From positions 12,958,001 to 13,022,000 of the forward strand of contig CM106586.1 in NCBI GenBank assembly GCA_048013815.1: a stretch of 64,000 nt of DNA, in the 5' to 3' direction. Every line of letters begins with the position of its first letter. The stretch's first letter is position 1. This DNA is from Setoptus koraiensis. Taxonomy: Eukaryota > Arthropoda. The notes under the pieces are model-generated. The model was not told where the DNA came from. It worked only from the letters and a program-made list of their open reading frames with translations, and searched no databases. This document shows, piece by piece, positions 1 through 9,753 of the stretch. The position numbers were made by a program, and so were the translations under genes.

Positions 1-528
1 GTGGTTGCTGGCGCCTCACTCAATTGAGACTCTCAATTGAGTGTGTGTGTGCCAGCCCGGCCATCGACAATGAACTTAATTTATGTAACTCTCGCCAATT
101 GTTGCAACCTGTTAGTTTGCTCACGTTTCAAGGCCCCCGTTGGCTTGCCTGGCATGCATGCAATGGTGACGACGATGACGTAACGCATACTGCGTGTTCT
201 TACTGTTGTGTTACGTCATCGTCGTCATCATTGTCTTGTCCAAGGCTCTCATTATGGCAGTAGTTGCGTTTTATTGCCACTACTACTATTAATTGGTAAT
301 TATTTATTGGTGTAGCAGTAGTAGTAGTAGTAGTAGCTTTAATTAGAAACACACACACACACGCACACAATTAACAGTCAGCTCGCATATTACGTAATAT
401 ATACTGTATATAACGGTTTGCTTGTTTGTCTTCATAATGCCTAGCGTCATATGACGTAAGCGAGCTGCTAATTATTTCACTGATGATATTTTGTTAGTGA
501 TGCAGCTGACCATGGTCACCTTGTCTCA

Positions 529-568
529 CAGTATCGCTGATACCGTATCAGTATCGCTGATACCGTAT
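529..568. repeat. 20-bp perfect tandem duplication
   Basis: Two exact head-to-tail copies of CAGTATCGCTGATACCGTAT (529-548, 549-568). Each contains the dyad GTATC-GCT-GATAC, so the pair is also two adjacent small hairpins. Confidence 0.85.
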
Positions 569-1526
569 CAGTGATCGCGCTGTATTGCTGGCCATAAGAG
601 ACGCAACAATCGTCATTGTCACACGCACACACACACAGGTAACCGGTTAACGCAATAATACAGTTAGGTAATGATGATAACGAATGCAGATAAGAAGGTA
701 AAGTGTGGTAATGGTCTAGTTGATGTCATTTCAACTAGCAGAATACTGGTAGCGGTTTGTTTGCGCGTTATTTTCAGCAGCCACACGTACACTCGTGCCT
801 GTTGCTGTTGCTGTTGTTGTGCCGACAGCGGCTCGTGTTACGTAACGCTCTGCTCTCGTCTAACGGTAGCTACCTGTTTTGCAATTCAAGGTTCTCAGGT
901 AGTAATCATTAGCAAATTGTTATTTCCCCGTTGCTGTCTAGATAATGATTATTTAATTGCTCGCCTCTCGACTTTTGCCGGCTTAGGACAGGTGAGCGTT
1001 ATTATTATTATTAATTTGTGTGTGTGTGTGTGTGTTATTGAGAGAGAAAGCGATCATCAGTTGAGCCCTGTCAAGCTCTGTTAGTTGGGCCTTGTTTGGC
1101 CCTGTCCACACACCATCGCGCCATCTTAGTCAGCTGGCCATCGATACAATAATGAACAACAAAACTGTAGCTGTTACATTCAACAGCGACAGGTTGCCTT
1201 GATATTGGTTGCTTAATTATCTCATGGCGCCTTGTTGATCTTGTCGAGATTATTTTACATTATTTGGGCTAGCCATCGAAATGTATTTTTGGCAACAACA
1301 GTGAGATTGTGTTGAGACGTGAATGCATTTAACATGGGCCTTGATTTGCCTTGGCAATTGTTGTTGCCGATGTACGGGAAGAGAATTTCTATTTAGAATT
1401 GTTAGTGCGTGTTGGTAGTAATTATTTTCGTTATTATTATCTTGGCTTTGCATTTATTTTCTTTTCCTTATTTATCTGTTCGCTAAAGATTCAGGCTCGT
1501 GTTTCCATCAGTTATAGTAATAATAA

Positions 1527-1574
1527 GCGTGTCCTGTTTATCAATCAGCATACTGATTGATAAACGAGACACGC
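1527..1574. repeat. Inverted repeat, 22-bp arms
   Basis: Arms at 1527-1548 and 1553-1574 are reverse complements with two adjacent mismatches, separated by only 4 nt. It would form a tight hairpin. No gene lies next to it except the downstream acyltransferase exon, and no terminal duplication is visible. Confidence 0.75.
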
Positions 1575-1657
1575 TCAATATCGACCAATATCAATTCAAC
1601 ACTCGCGCTCTCGATGGTCGCCACTCATTAGTTAACTCTCTAAACTATAACTCTATT

Positions 1658-1740
1658 AAATTACTCTACTAAATTTCTCTACCAAATTTCTCTACCAAAT
1701 TTCTCTACTTAATTTCTCTATCCAATTTCTCTATTGAATT
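1658..1740. repeat. 13-bp pyrimidine-rich tandem repeat before a splice acceptor
   Basis: About six imperfect copies of a 13-bp unit close to ACCAAATTTCTCT end roughly 45 nt before the proposed splice acceptor at 1786-1787. The repeat supplies a long pyrimidine-rich tract and could help exon definition. That role is inference; the repeat itself is plain. Confidence 0.75.
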
Positions 1741-1787
1741 GCAAATTCTTTTTGTTGTTGTTGTTATAATTATCCTGTCGTGTGCAG

Positions 1788-3559
1788 TGGCGCCCAAGGC
1801 CGTGCTCCAATACTCCGGCGTTGAGTGTCTCAAGAGGGAGCCCGCCACAGTGAACAGGTCGCAAAGATTTGCCATTGTGGTGCTGATATCGCTTGCTTTT
1901 GTCTCACTGTTGGGCACCTTGTCGCACATATTCAACATTGAGCAATTTGGCCAGGAGTGGCCCCATTCGCCACCGTTGCTCAAGAGATTTTTGTCTTCGT
2001 TGATGCACTTCTCAATGTTGCGCAACATGAGAAAATTGTTTGCAACGCAACCCTCGTCAAACAGATCAAACGACATCAGTTGCATACATGGACTGCGATT
2101 TCTCACCATATCCTGGATAATATTTGGCCACACAATGCAGTACACCGAATGGGCCGGATTTGGACGCACATTCCAGATTGAGGACAATCTAGTATCGTTT
2201 GCCATTCAGCCATTGCTAAATGCAACCTTCTCAGTGGACACATTCTTTTTAATCAGCGGCCTACTCACCACCTATGTCACCTGGCAAATAACCAAGGGCG
2301 ATTATGATCGTTTCAACAAGGGCGCCTTCGTCGTGTCAAGATATCTGAGACTAACGCCACAAGTGATGTTAGTGACACTATTGTTCATTGTGTTTCCGCT
2401 TATGGGCGAAGGCCCCTACTGGAAGGGCCTCATACAGAAGGAATCTGAGCGCTGTCAGAACAATTGGTGGATAAACGCTCTCTATTTGCAGGCCTTCTTC
2501 AAGTCGGATCAAATTTGCAATTTGGTCACCTGGTGGCTGTCAATCGAGATGTTTTATCATCTTATATCGGTGTTTGTCATAATTGCACTGCTCAAGAGTC
2601 GCACCAAGGGCATGCTGCTGGCCCTCATAATGAGCTCGACATTCATGATGGTCTCCTTTTATCTCCATTATCTCAACTATTATCCGCCAAATATGCTGCC
2701 CACGCTGCCGCAACGATACGAAATCTGGGACTCTATTGTGAGGAAATTCTTTTGGACTCCGTATCCGCACGCGCCCGCTTATTTTGTTGGACTTGCGCTC
2801 GGCTTTGTGTTGTACACAAAATGCATCAGAAAACTGAGCAACAATCAAGTGAGAAACGGTTGGATATTGTTTACATTGTGCTACACAATTATCCTTTGGG
2901 GAACATACGGCTGGAACAAGAACGAGCCCTACACGCGACTAGTGAGCTCCGTTTACTATCACGCATGCCAAATATTGTGGGCCCTGGCCACTGGCTGGGC
3001 AATACTGGCCTGTGTGTTGGGTCGAGCCGGTTGGCTAAATCAATTTTTGTCCTTGCCAATATTTATTCCGCTTGGCAGGGCCACTTACATGACATACCTG
3101 GCCCACATGCTCATCGTAATGAGCTATCCCGCCTCGATGAATCTGCTCATTGAGCCCTCTTATCTCACCTTCATTTACATATTCATATCAAATTTGGTAT
3201 TCTCAAACATACTGGGCATCACGTTGACCATTGTGTATGAGTCGCCTATTTTGCATTTGCAAAAGTTAATATTATCCAATATGGCCGCCAATAAACTAGA
3301 GCCAATAGCCGAGACAGACGAGGAGAAGGACATGAGTAAAATAGCCGCTCTAATGGCGGCTCATCAAGGTAGTAACGGTACAGCTTTGACAACAACAACA
3401 ACAACAACAACATTGACAATAACAGAGCAACAGGCAACAAATAACAACAACAACAACAACAACAACGATAGCCATCCAAGCAACAATGGCAAACAACAAC
3501 AAACTAATGGCTTTTTTAGGGAGATGCGCGAGAAAAGGGGCGTAGTTGAGGGGAGATGA
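1788..3559 (+). CDS. Nrf-6-like membrane acyltransferase, 3' exon (5' end missing)
   Basis: C-terminal exon of a nose-resistant-to-fluoxetine (nrf-6)-like protein of the acyltransferase 3 family, a multi-membrane protein thought to acylate or transport lipophilic compounds. Family hallmarks are GLRFLTISWIIFGH with its conserved His (codon at 2129-2131), SVDTFFLISG, YLRLTPQ, and a TWWLSIEMFYHL segment, followed by about ten hydrophobic helices. The frame stays open back to an ATG at 1739, but the codons there translate microsatellite-like sequence, and TGTCGTGTGCAG at 1776-1787 is a good splice acceptor, so I start the exon at 1788. The usual Cys-rich extracellular NRF domain and signal peptide are not found upstream, so the first exons probably lie outside the window. 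The last 90 or so residues are a cytoplasmic tail with Thr, Asn and Gln runs. Family assignment is firm; the substrate is unknown. Confidence 0.88.
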
Positions 3560-3601
3560 GCGGGAGCGGTGCGGTCAGCGACGCGGATCGCTTCAAATGA
3601 A

Positions 3602-3607
3602 AATAAA
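3602..3607 (+). terminator. Poly(A) signal of the acyltransferase gene
   Basis: AATAAA within AAATAAATAAATATT, 43 nt after the stop codon. Only about 120 nt then remain before the RNF146 start codon, so the two genes are packed head to tail. Confidence 0.6.
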
Positions 3608-3728
3608 TAAATATTTCCTCTCTCATCCTCAATCCTCGGTCAGTCTGGGCCCAATTTCTTGCAAGCCCCTGCAAACACTTGTACACTTGTAATATTATCA
3701 TATAACTCTAAACACAAGCAACAACAAC

Positions 3729-4319
3729 ATGGATTATCAGGATGATCATGACACTGTAGTGGATTACTCCAAAAGGGACGACAACGATGACGACGATGTT
3801 CAAATATGTGATAGTTGGCAACCAATCAAATTGGAACAGTGTAGTATTTGTTTCAATGATCCGCCAGTAAACGCCATTAAATTAAAATGTAAACACATCT
3901 TTTGTTTTTTATGTGTCAAGGGGGCAGCCGAGAACAATAATCGGTGTCCTATATGCCGATCAGATATTACACAAGACTTTTGGTCTAATCAACATCAAAT
4001 CATTGGAGCCACTCGTATTCCAACCGCTACACATGATGGCCAGTATTGGTTCTATGAGGCTTACGACAAAAATGGATGGTGGATGTACGACCCAGAAACA
4101 TCTAAGGAAATTGAGCAGGCATACCAGAGGGGCGATAGTACGCACGCGCGACTAATTGCTGGCTTCACCTATTGCATTGATTTCGAGAATATGGAACAAT
4201 GTCGCCGTGATGGAAATTCCAAAACCCGCGAAATAAGACGATCCACTCTTGAATATCTAAATATAAAAGGAGTCGCGGGCATCAAAAATGACGATCTGCT
4301 ATCAACTATAAAACTATAA
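3729..4319 (+). CDS. RNF146: E3 ubiquitin ligase RNF146 (Iduna), RING + WWE
   Basis: 196-aa intronless homologue of RNF146, the poly(ADP-ribose)-dependent E3 ligase that ubiquitinates PARylated proteins such as Axin and tankyrase. A C3HC4 RING finger has all eight ligands (C38, C41, C54, H56, C59, C62, C73, C76). A WWE domain follows at about 94-172, with the PAR-binding aromatic and basic residues in QYWFYEAYDKNGWWMYD and the REIRR end. The N-terminus is acidic (DDNDDDDVQ). Vertebrate RNF146 is about 360 aa with a long disordered tail; here the protein ends just after the WWE domain. The stop codon (4317-4319) directly abuts the TTC14 stop on the other strand. The start is the first ATG of the frame, after AACAACAAC. 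Identification is strong from the RING-WWE order and spacing. Confidence 0.92.
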   Translation: MDYQDDHDTVVDYSKRDDNDDDDVQICDSWQPIKLEQCSICFNDPPVNAIKLKCKHIFCFLCVKGAAENNNRCPICRSDITQDFWSNQHQIIGATRIPTATHDGQYWFYEAYDKNGWWMYDPETSKEIEQAYQRGDSTHARLIAGFTYCIDFENMEQCRRDGNSKTREIRRSTLEYLNIKGVAGIKNDDLLSTIKL

Positions 4320-5579
4320 TAGTTTATTCTCATTTGAGCTGTTCAAACGATTTACTTGATCATTACATATCCTTCTCAACGTTCTTGCACCATTATGATC
4401 CTCTTTGTAAATAAGAACTTTGTCAAAGCAGGTCAGAGCTTGCTTATGAGCCCCATCTTCATATAATTTTTTTCCATAAGTAAATAAATGGTCGGCCAGC
4501 AAACCGGCAGCGTCGGCTTTTTTATCTTTATCATATTTATGAGCCCTCTTATAATCATCCAGAGCCTTTGACCAGTTACCCATATCTGAATACAGTTTAG
4601 CTCGAGCTATATACGCTCTACAACTATTTGGGCAAATCTCGATCGCTTTATCAAAGTTTTGCATAGCGAGGAAACGTGCCTCCAAATTCATTTGTTTGAG
4701 ACCCATGGCGATATATGGCTCCGCCCAAGTGTTATTTTGTATATCTCTGAGGTGCTCAGCAGTCTCGTCGTTTGGAACCTCAAATCTCTCGAGCGATCCG
4801 CCATAGAAGGAAAATCTAGCAGGATCCAGTATACCTAGTTTTTTAATTAAATGCTCAGTTGATTGCAAATTGTAGAATCCTTGACTAGAATGTAAAACGT
4901 TACTGTACGTTAATTCATGACCATCCTCGACAGTTGGAACGAAAACATGTAGAGGTAGATCGTCCTCCTGTTTCTTTAGAATTCCCAACATCGAAGGCTC
5001 GTAATCTTTATCAGAAGGAATGTGCTGGGGCATCATGGAGGTAACTATCTCGAGCTTTTTGTCGTTGTTTTTATCTTCGTCCACATTTAAATGAATTAAT
5101 TCTTTAATGACAACACGGACATATAGGTCAGATTCAAAGCATTCGACAGAATCATTAAGATTGGCTAAGGGACAGTTGACGTCGATCACTCCCTCGTGAA
5201 CATTGAGAACTCTCCTTTTTGGGGCATCGAATGCAATCATTATAAGCGCTAGTCCACTGCTTGTTTTTTCTTTTATCTGAGCATATAAAATGTCGCCCAC
5301 CTTAAAACTCTTGATGTTGTTTTCATTTATATCTTTGTTTGAAATGTTTAGGAACTCTGGTGCTTCAATAGGTGGCATGATGGCGTGATATCGTACTGAT
5401 TCCCTCTCTGATAGTTGACCTCCTAAGTCCACAGTTTCTTTGTCGTATGAGAGATTCTCAGTGAGTTTTTCCATTCTTCTATAAAATTCGGACAATTTTT
5501 CTTTGGTATTTACAATCCTAGATTCTCTCATGACAGGCAAGAGAGGTCTCTTTGTGCGGTTAGTTAAATCTGAGGCCAT
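4314..5579 (-). CDS. TTC14: Tetratricopeptide repeat protein 14 homologue (S1 + TPR)
   Basis: 421-aa intronless protein. The YHAIMPPIE motif early in the chain, an S1-like RNA-binding fold at about 90-185 (KVGDILYAQI onwards), and C-terminal TPR helices at about 283-405 (MNLEARFLAMQNFDKAIEICPN and following repeats) match animal TTC14, a nuclear protein of poorly known function linked to RNA. The linker with 'SNVLHSSQGFYN' and 'KKLGILDP' also matches the family. The long Ser/Arg/Lys-rich tail of vertebrate TTC14 is absent. The start is the first ATG of the frame (5577-5579). It converges tail to tail with RNF146 with no gap between stop codons. Confidence 0.85.
   Translation of the reverse strand: MASDLTNRTKRPLLPVMRESRIVNTKEKLSEFYRRMEKLTENLSYDKETVDLGGQLSERESVRYHAIMPPIEAPEFLNISNKDINENNIKSFKVGDILYAQIKEKTSSGLALIMIAFDAPKRRVLNVHEGVIDVNCPLANLNDSVECFESDLYVRVVIKELIHLNVDEDKNNDKKLEIVTSMMPQHIPSDKDYEPSMLGILKKQEDDLPLHVFVPTVEDGHELTYSNVLHSSQGFYNLQSTEHLIKKLGILDPARFSFYGGSLERFEVPNDETAEHLRDIQNNTWAEPYIAMGLKQMNLEARFLAMQNFDKAIEICPNSCRAYIARAKLYSDMGNWSKALDDYKRAHKYDKDKKADAAGLLADHLFTYGKKLYEDGAHKQALTCFDKVLIYKEDHNGARTLRRICNDQVNRLNSSNENKLL
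4323..4328 (-). terminator. Poly(A) signal of TTC14 inside its last codons
   Basis: Read on the minus strand, TTTATT is AATAAA, encoding the Asn-Lys pair 4-5 codons from the end of TTC14. Cleavage 10-30 nt downstream would leave almost no 3' UTR and would fall within the 3' end of RNF146. Confidence 0.5.
4483..4488 (+). terminator. Candidate poly(A) signal of RNF146, antisense to TTC14
   Basis: First AATAAA on the plus strand after the RNF146 stop (164 nt away), within TAAATAAATG. Using it would make the RNF146 3' UTR antisense to the last 56 or so codons of TTC14. Confidence 0.4.
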
Positions 5580-6467
5580 GATAGAGAATCGAAATATCCC
5601 TCCTCTCTTCCAGACACTGAGATAGGATGACCTAAATTGGTATTAGAGTTATATTTTTCGGTTGGATATTATGCTCTTTATTTGTATGTATGTCTTACAC
5701 TCGACGATTGCTTACTAACTGAAAAATATCATCTATCGACTCACATGAGAAAAACGGTTGTAATTGTATCTCGCGTTGCCTTTCATCATGAGACTCTCAT
5801 GTATGCAACAACGATCTGTGTATCGAGCATGGACGTTGGCGCCATAGTCGAGACTGCAACTGCATAAACAGTGCAATGCTGCACACACTATTGTATCCAA
5901 CAATTGGAGATGCTAACTTACCTAGATTATTAAAAACTGGATATTCAAGACTGGTTACCATGTAAAAACGCTCATCTGAGTTTGCAATGAACCCACATGT
6001 CACATGATTCTAAGAGGCGCCCCCAGGCGGAGAGTTGTGAAGCGCAGCATCGGTCGAGCGAGCTCACTAGAGGGCCTCTATAAGAGGCTAGGTGGATAGA
6101 AAGAGAGAGGATCGTGTTGAATTTTTTATTGTGATAATCTGCCACAATAATAAACGCCATCAACACTTATTAAGAGCACAATTAGAGAGGACGATTCAAT
6201 TTGGTCGCAACAACAAAGAGATTCCTTAGGCGGAGAGTAAGTATCAGCGAAAAAAACTACCTTGGAGTTCCTGGATAAATCATACGACGAGCCAAGTTTT
6301 AATTCAAAGTGAGTAAACTCGACAACTCAAACTTTGCTCAATATTTTCGTGATTCGATAGACTTCTATACGACTTTCGGTATTAAAATAGTTGAATTTTA
6401 GTATAAATTTCAACAGTTACAAAATAAAAATAGCGTTTCCACTCGTGATATAAGTTCATCTATTGAT
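5580..6467. other. Intergenic: TTC14 promoter side and DUS3L 3' flank
   Basis: Holds the upstream region of TTC14 (minus) and the downstream region of DUS3L (minus). No coding region, tRNA or clear repeat is seen. Short open frames here have no recognisable domains. Confidence 0.5.
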
Positions 6468-8928
6468 CTATGGTTCGACAACTTTCTCTGTTAGCTGATC
6501 AGACACGTAAGCATTAGCCTTGTATTTTGGGTAAAACTGATATTCATCGGGAACTTTGCCTAAAAACATTTCACTGATTTTAATCCAGTCGCTGCAAGAT
6601 GGGCTTGATAAAGTTGTCTCCAATTCATCCCGACCGTGGTATGGAGGCGGTCTTTGGTTGATTTTCTGTGGCAAAACTTCCAATAGACCCACAGGAATGT
6701 ACCGATAAGCGAACGACAACCACTCTAGTAAAAATCTCCTAGTGGTTTCCACGCCTTGTGAATCAGAGCCCCAGTGATCGAGACCAAAGTTAACATAGTC
6801 TTTGACAATATCCAATCGTTCTCAACTTGATATATCCCATGTTCGTCGCTCTTTGATTTCTGTGAATATCCACGGTTTGATCAGTGCCCCCCTGGCTATC
6901 ATAACTCCAGATAAATTCGGATATTTCTCAAGGTTCTGATAGTACTCTTCATGGGATAGGCAGTCCCCAGATCCCATAAGCGGTATATCTGTCATCTTGG
7001 CACATTCGTTCACATAGGACCAATCTGCCAGTCTGGTATAACGTTGTGCCCGTGATCGACCATGAATGCAAATCGAACCAATGTGCTCTTTTCCAAAGGG
7101 ACCAATAATAGATTTCACGATGTTGTGGGCGATGTTTTTGTCCTCTAAACAACCAGCTCTCATTTTGATCGTCACCGGAACTTTACTAACCATGGCACAC
7201 CCAGCAATAATTTTGCGCAACTTCGATGGACGCAACATTAGCCCAGCCCCGGCACCAGACATGTAAATGTAGTCAGTAGGGCAGCCACAGTTGATATCTA
7301 TGAAGTCAAAATCGCACTGCTCGTTTAGAAGTTGTGCAGTCTTGGTCATCACCTCTGGATGTTGACCACAGATCTGGATACCAAAAATGTCCTCACTAGC
7401 ATGTCTTCGAAGATGAGACCACTCAGATAGCGCTCCTGTCATTAGGGTTGATGCCAGTGACATTTCTGAACATGTGACATCACATTGAAATTTCTTACAT
7501 ACCCTCCTAAAAGGCATGTTTCCAACAGTGGTGAGAGGGGCTAGACACAATTTCTCACTAAAGTCAACTTTCCTTTTTTGAAAATCTCTTCCTAGTATAA
7601 AATCATCAACAAGAGCAGCACCAATCCTCTTTTCTTCTTCATTTTTTGAAGAATTGTCACTGGATGTAGGTTCTTTTGTACAGGATGATTCGTCTTGAGA
7701 TTTATTATCGGCGTCATCGTTGGCAGGTAGAGGCTTATTATCAGCAGCACAGAAGGCAAGTATTGCGGCATCTGACAACTTGAAATCGTACTTTTTCTTT
7801 CGTAAATCGAATTGTATGCTCATATCTAGGCGATTTCTTTCTCGATTCTTAAATAGAATACTACCTTGCTTAATTGACCATTGCTGATGATCTACAATGT
7901 TAAAAATAAGCTTTCTCTCCTCATTGATTTTAATATGGTTCTGGTTGAATTTGCATATGAAACTGTATGGGCATCGTCCATAAGTTGAGTAAGTATAGCA
8001 GTCACCACTTATTGGTTCATAATCATTGCTACTTGTGACGATCTTGAAGCAATCATGGCTGTAATTACACTTTNNNNNNNNNNNNNNNNNNNNNNNNNNN
8101 NNNNNNNNNNNNNNNNNNNNNNNNNNNNNNNNNNNNNNNNNNNNNNNNNNNNNNNNNNNNNNNNNNNNNNNNNNNNNNNNNNNNNNNNNNNNNNNNNNNN
8201 NNNNNNNNNNNNNNNNNNNNNNNNNNNNNNNNNNNNNNNNNNNNNNNNNNNNNNNNNNNNNNNNNNNNNNNNNNNNNNNNNNNNNNNNNNNNNNNNNNNN
8301 NNNNNNNNNNNNNNNNNNNNNNNNNNNNNNNNNNNNNNNNNNNNNNNNNNNNNNNNNNNNNNNNNNNNNNNNNNNNNNNNNNNNNNNNNNNNNNNNNNNN
8401 NNNNNNNNNNNNNNNNNNNNNNNNNNNNNNNNNNNNNNNNNNNNNNNNNNNNNNNNNNNNNNNNNNNNNNNNNNNNNNNNNNNNNNNNNNNNNNNNNNNN
8501 NNNNNNNNNNNNNNNNNNNNNNNNNNNNNNNNNNNNNNNNNNNNNNNNNNNNNNNNNNNNNNNNNNNNNNNNNCGTTATACGGGCATTTACCATCTGACT
8601 CAAGATATCGGAGGCAAAGCCTGAGAGATTTGTCAACAGGTGCTCTAGTTGGTTCAACTTCGTCACCTTTGTCGTCTCTGTTGCCTCCTTTCCGGCCTCT
8701 CGCTCTTTTATTGAACCTGTACTTGTTCTTGTTTTGACCCCTCAATTTCATTCTTTTTGAATCGCCCCTATCGTAGTGGCTTTTTGCATCGTCATTCTTT
8801 CTTTTGTTTCGATCTTCCTCATGTACATGGTCCCAATCAATGTCTCGATTTTTGGCATCTAGTAGAAATGTAGACTTAATAGGGGCCGTGCCCGGCGCCA
8901 GATCGGGTTTTTCAGTTTTCACATCCAT
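6468..8928 (-). CDS. DUS3L: tRNA-dihydrouridine(47) synthase DUS3L; in-frame TGA and assembly gap
   Basis: FMN-dependent enzyme that reduces uridine 47 of tRNA. The N-terminus is charged (118 residues before the gap) and ends in a CCCH zinc finger ([14 protein letters not shown], continued after the gap by KCNYSHD). A second finger-like segment follows ([20 protein letters not shown]), then the TIM-barrel domain with [14 protein letters not shown], catalytic-Cys motif [17 protein letters not shown], and [12 protein letters not shown]. Two breaks are visible. First, 500 Ns (8074-8573) sit inside the first zinc finger. Second, TGA (minus strand, 6822-6824) interrupts [18 protein letters not shown] exactly where homologues carry Ser; the frame then continues unchanged for 117 codons of good DUS3L C-terminus to the stop at 6468. 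The C-terminal part ([25 protein letters not shown]) is well conserved, so a one-base sequence error (TCA to TGA) or recent damage is more likely than an old pseudogene. Confidence 0.88.
8074..8573. other. Assembly gap of exactly 500 N
   Basis: Placeholder gap inside DUS3L. The flanking codons suggest very little coding sequence is missing: minus-strand sequence enters as CCG TAT AAC G and leaves as A AAG TGT AAT TAC, and the zinc-finger spacing needs about one residue between. The gap may therefore be nearly empty or contain only an intron. Confidence 0.9.
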
Positions 8929-9135
8929 GTCTGTGAGTGTTTCTAGCCTAGTTGTAATCTCGAATGATGTCCTGATATGAGGATCTTATCTTATGAAGTT
9001 ACATCAAAGTCAGTTAGAATGGACTGATTGTTCATGTACTCCGTTTACTAACTTGACCACATGTCTTTTAGTAATGTTTCTAGAATAACGTGGACCGGTT
9101 TTTGGGCGGTGATTTCAAAAATTGTGAATATGCAG

Positions 9136-9141
9136 TTTAAT
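9136..9141 (-). terminator. ATTAAA poly(A) signal of ISY1
   Basis: Minus-strand ATTAAA 52 nt beyond the ISY1 stop codon, before the DUS3L start at 8928. Confidence 0.4.
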
Positions 9142-9192
9142 ATTCATAAATATTCCACATCAATGTAGATGAAAAAAAAATGAACCGACTTG

Positions 9193-9753
9193 TCAGGGTG
9201 ATTCAAGAGATATCTCCATAGACCTGGCCTTTTCCTCAGCTTCTTTTTCCAAAGGTAATATGACACCATCGTCTTCATCTCTGTAACCGAAATAGTCGCA
9301 GTCGACATTTTTCAAGAGTTCAGCTTTGGTTTTCCGAGGCTGCTTTTTCACTTCTTGTACAAACAATTCTCTGACACCCGGCAGGTCTTTTGCAGCACCG
9401 AAATATTTGTAACCACGAGTGCCTGGTGCCTCTTGGCCGTCGAATTTTTGTTTAGGAGCCAGAAAGAAGTTTGTACCGCCTAATTCGAGTATCCTATTTT
9501 CCCAATGTCTTTTTTCGCGCAACAACTTGTTTATTTGATCATTGAGATCTCTGAGTTTGAATTCACCTAAACCGGCGTTTTGTATTTGCGACACCAGACT
9601 GCTGATCTCTCTGATGATTTCTATCCTCCATTTTTCGGCATCCTTCAAGTCAGAGCAATGGCTCGCTAGATATGGCCTCTTTTCCTGGGTGCCCACGTGG
9701 GTTTGTCTCCATCGGGCCAGAGTGGTCATTGCTTTTTCGGCGTTTCGAGCCAT
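9193..9753 (-). CDS. ISY1: Pre-mRNA splicing factor ISY1 homologue (short C-terminus)
   Basis: 186-aa intronless homologue of ISY1, a component of the Prp19-associated complex of the activated spliceosome. The family start MARNAEKAMTTLARWR is intact, followed by the coiled-coil stretch with IQNAGLGEF and RDLNDQINKLLREKRHWE, then RGYKYFGAAKDLPGVRELF and YFGYRDEDDGVILPLE. Human ISY1 is 285 aa; the acidic region and C-terminal helix are missing here, and the frame ends soon after the DDGV..PLE block. The open frame is clean and the stop is followed by a poly(A)-like signal, so this looks like a true short form, although a missed 3' exon cannot be excluded. It is divergently placed from VPS26. 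Confidence 0.92.
   Translation of the reverse strand: MARNAEKAMTTLARWRQTHVGTQEKRPYLASHCSDLKDAEKWRIEIIREISSLVSQIQNAGLGEFKLRDLNDQINKLLREKRHWENRILELGGTNFFLAPKQKFDGQEAPGTRGYKYFGAAKDLPGVRELFVQEVKKQPRKTKAELLKNVDCDYFGYRDEDDGVILPLEKEAEEKARSMEISLESP

Larger units (their letters stand above)
1..1738. other. Non-coding flank with microsatellites
   Basis: No reading frame here looks like a protein; those present are short and built from simple repeats. Visible are (CA)n and (GT)n runs (about 350-365, 1017-1034), a TAG/GTA triplet run near 313-336, and two TTACGTAA palindromes (390-397, 838-845). It is probably the large intron or 5' flank of the acyltransferase gene that follows, because that gene begins at a splice acceptor and lacks its N-terminal domain. 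Confidence 0.6.

Noticed and set aside
2464-3153. 229-codon second frame inside the acyltransferase exon
   Set aside because: Shadow frame of a strongly supported gene; no motif of its own.
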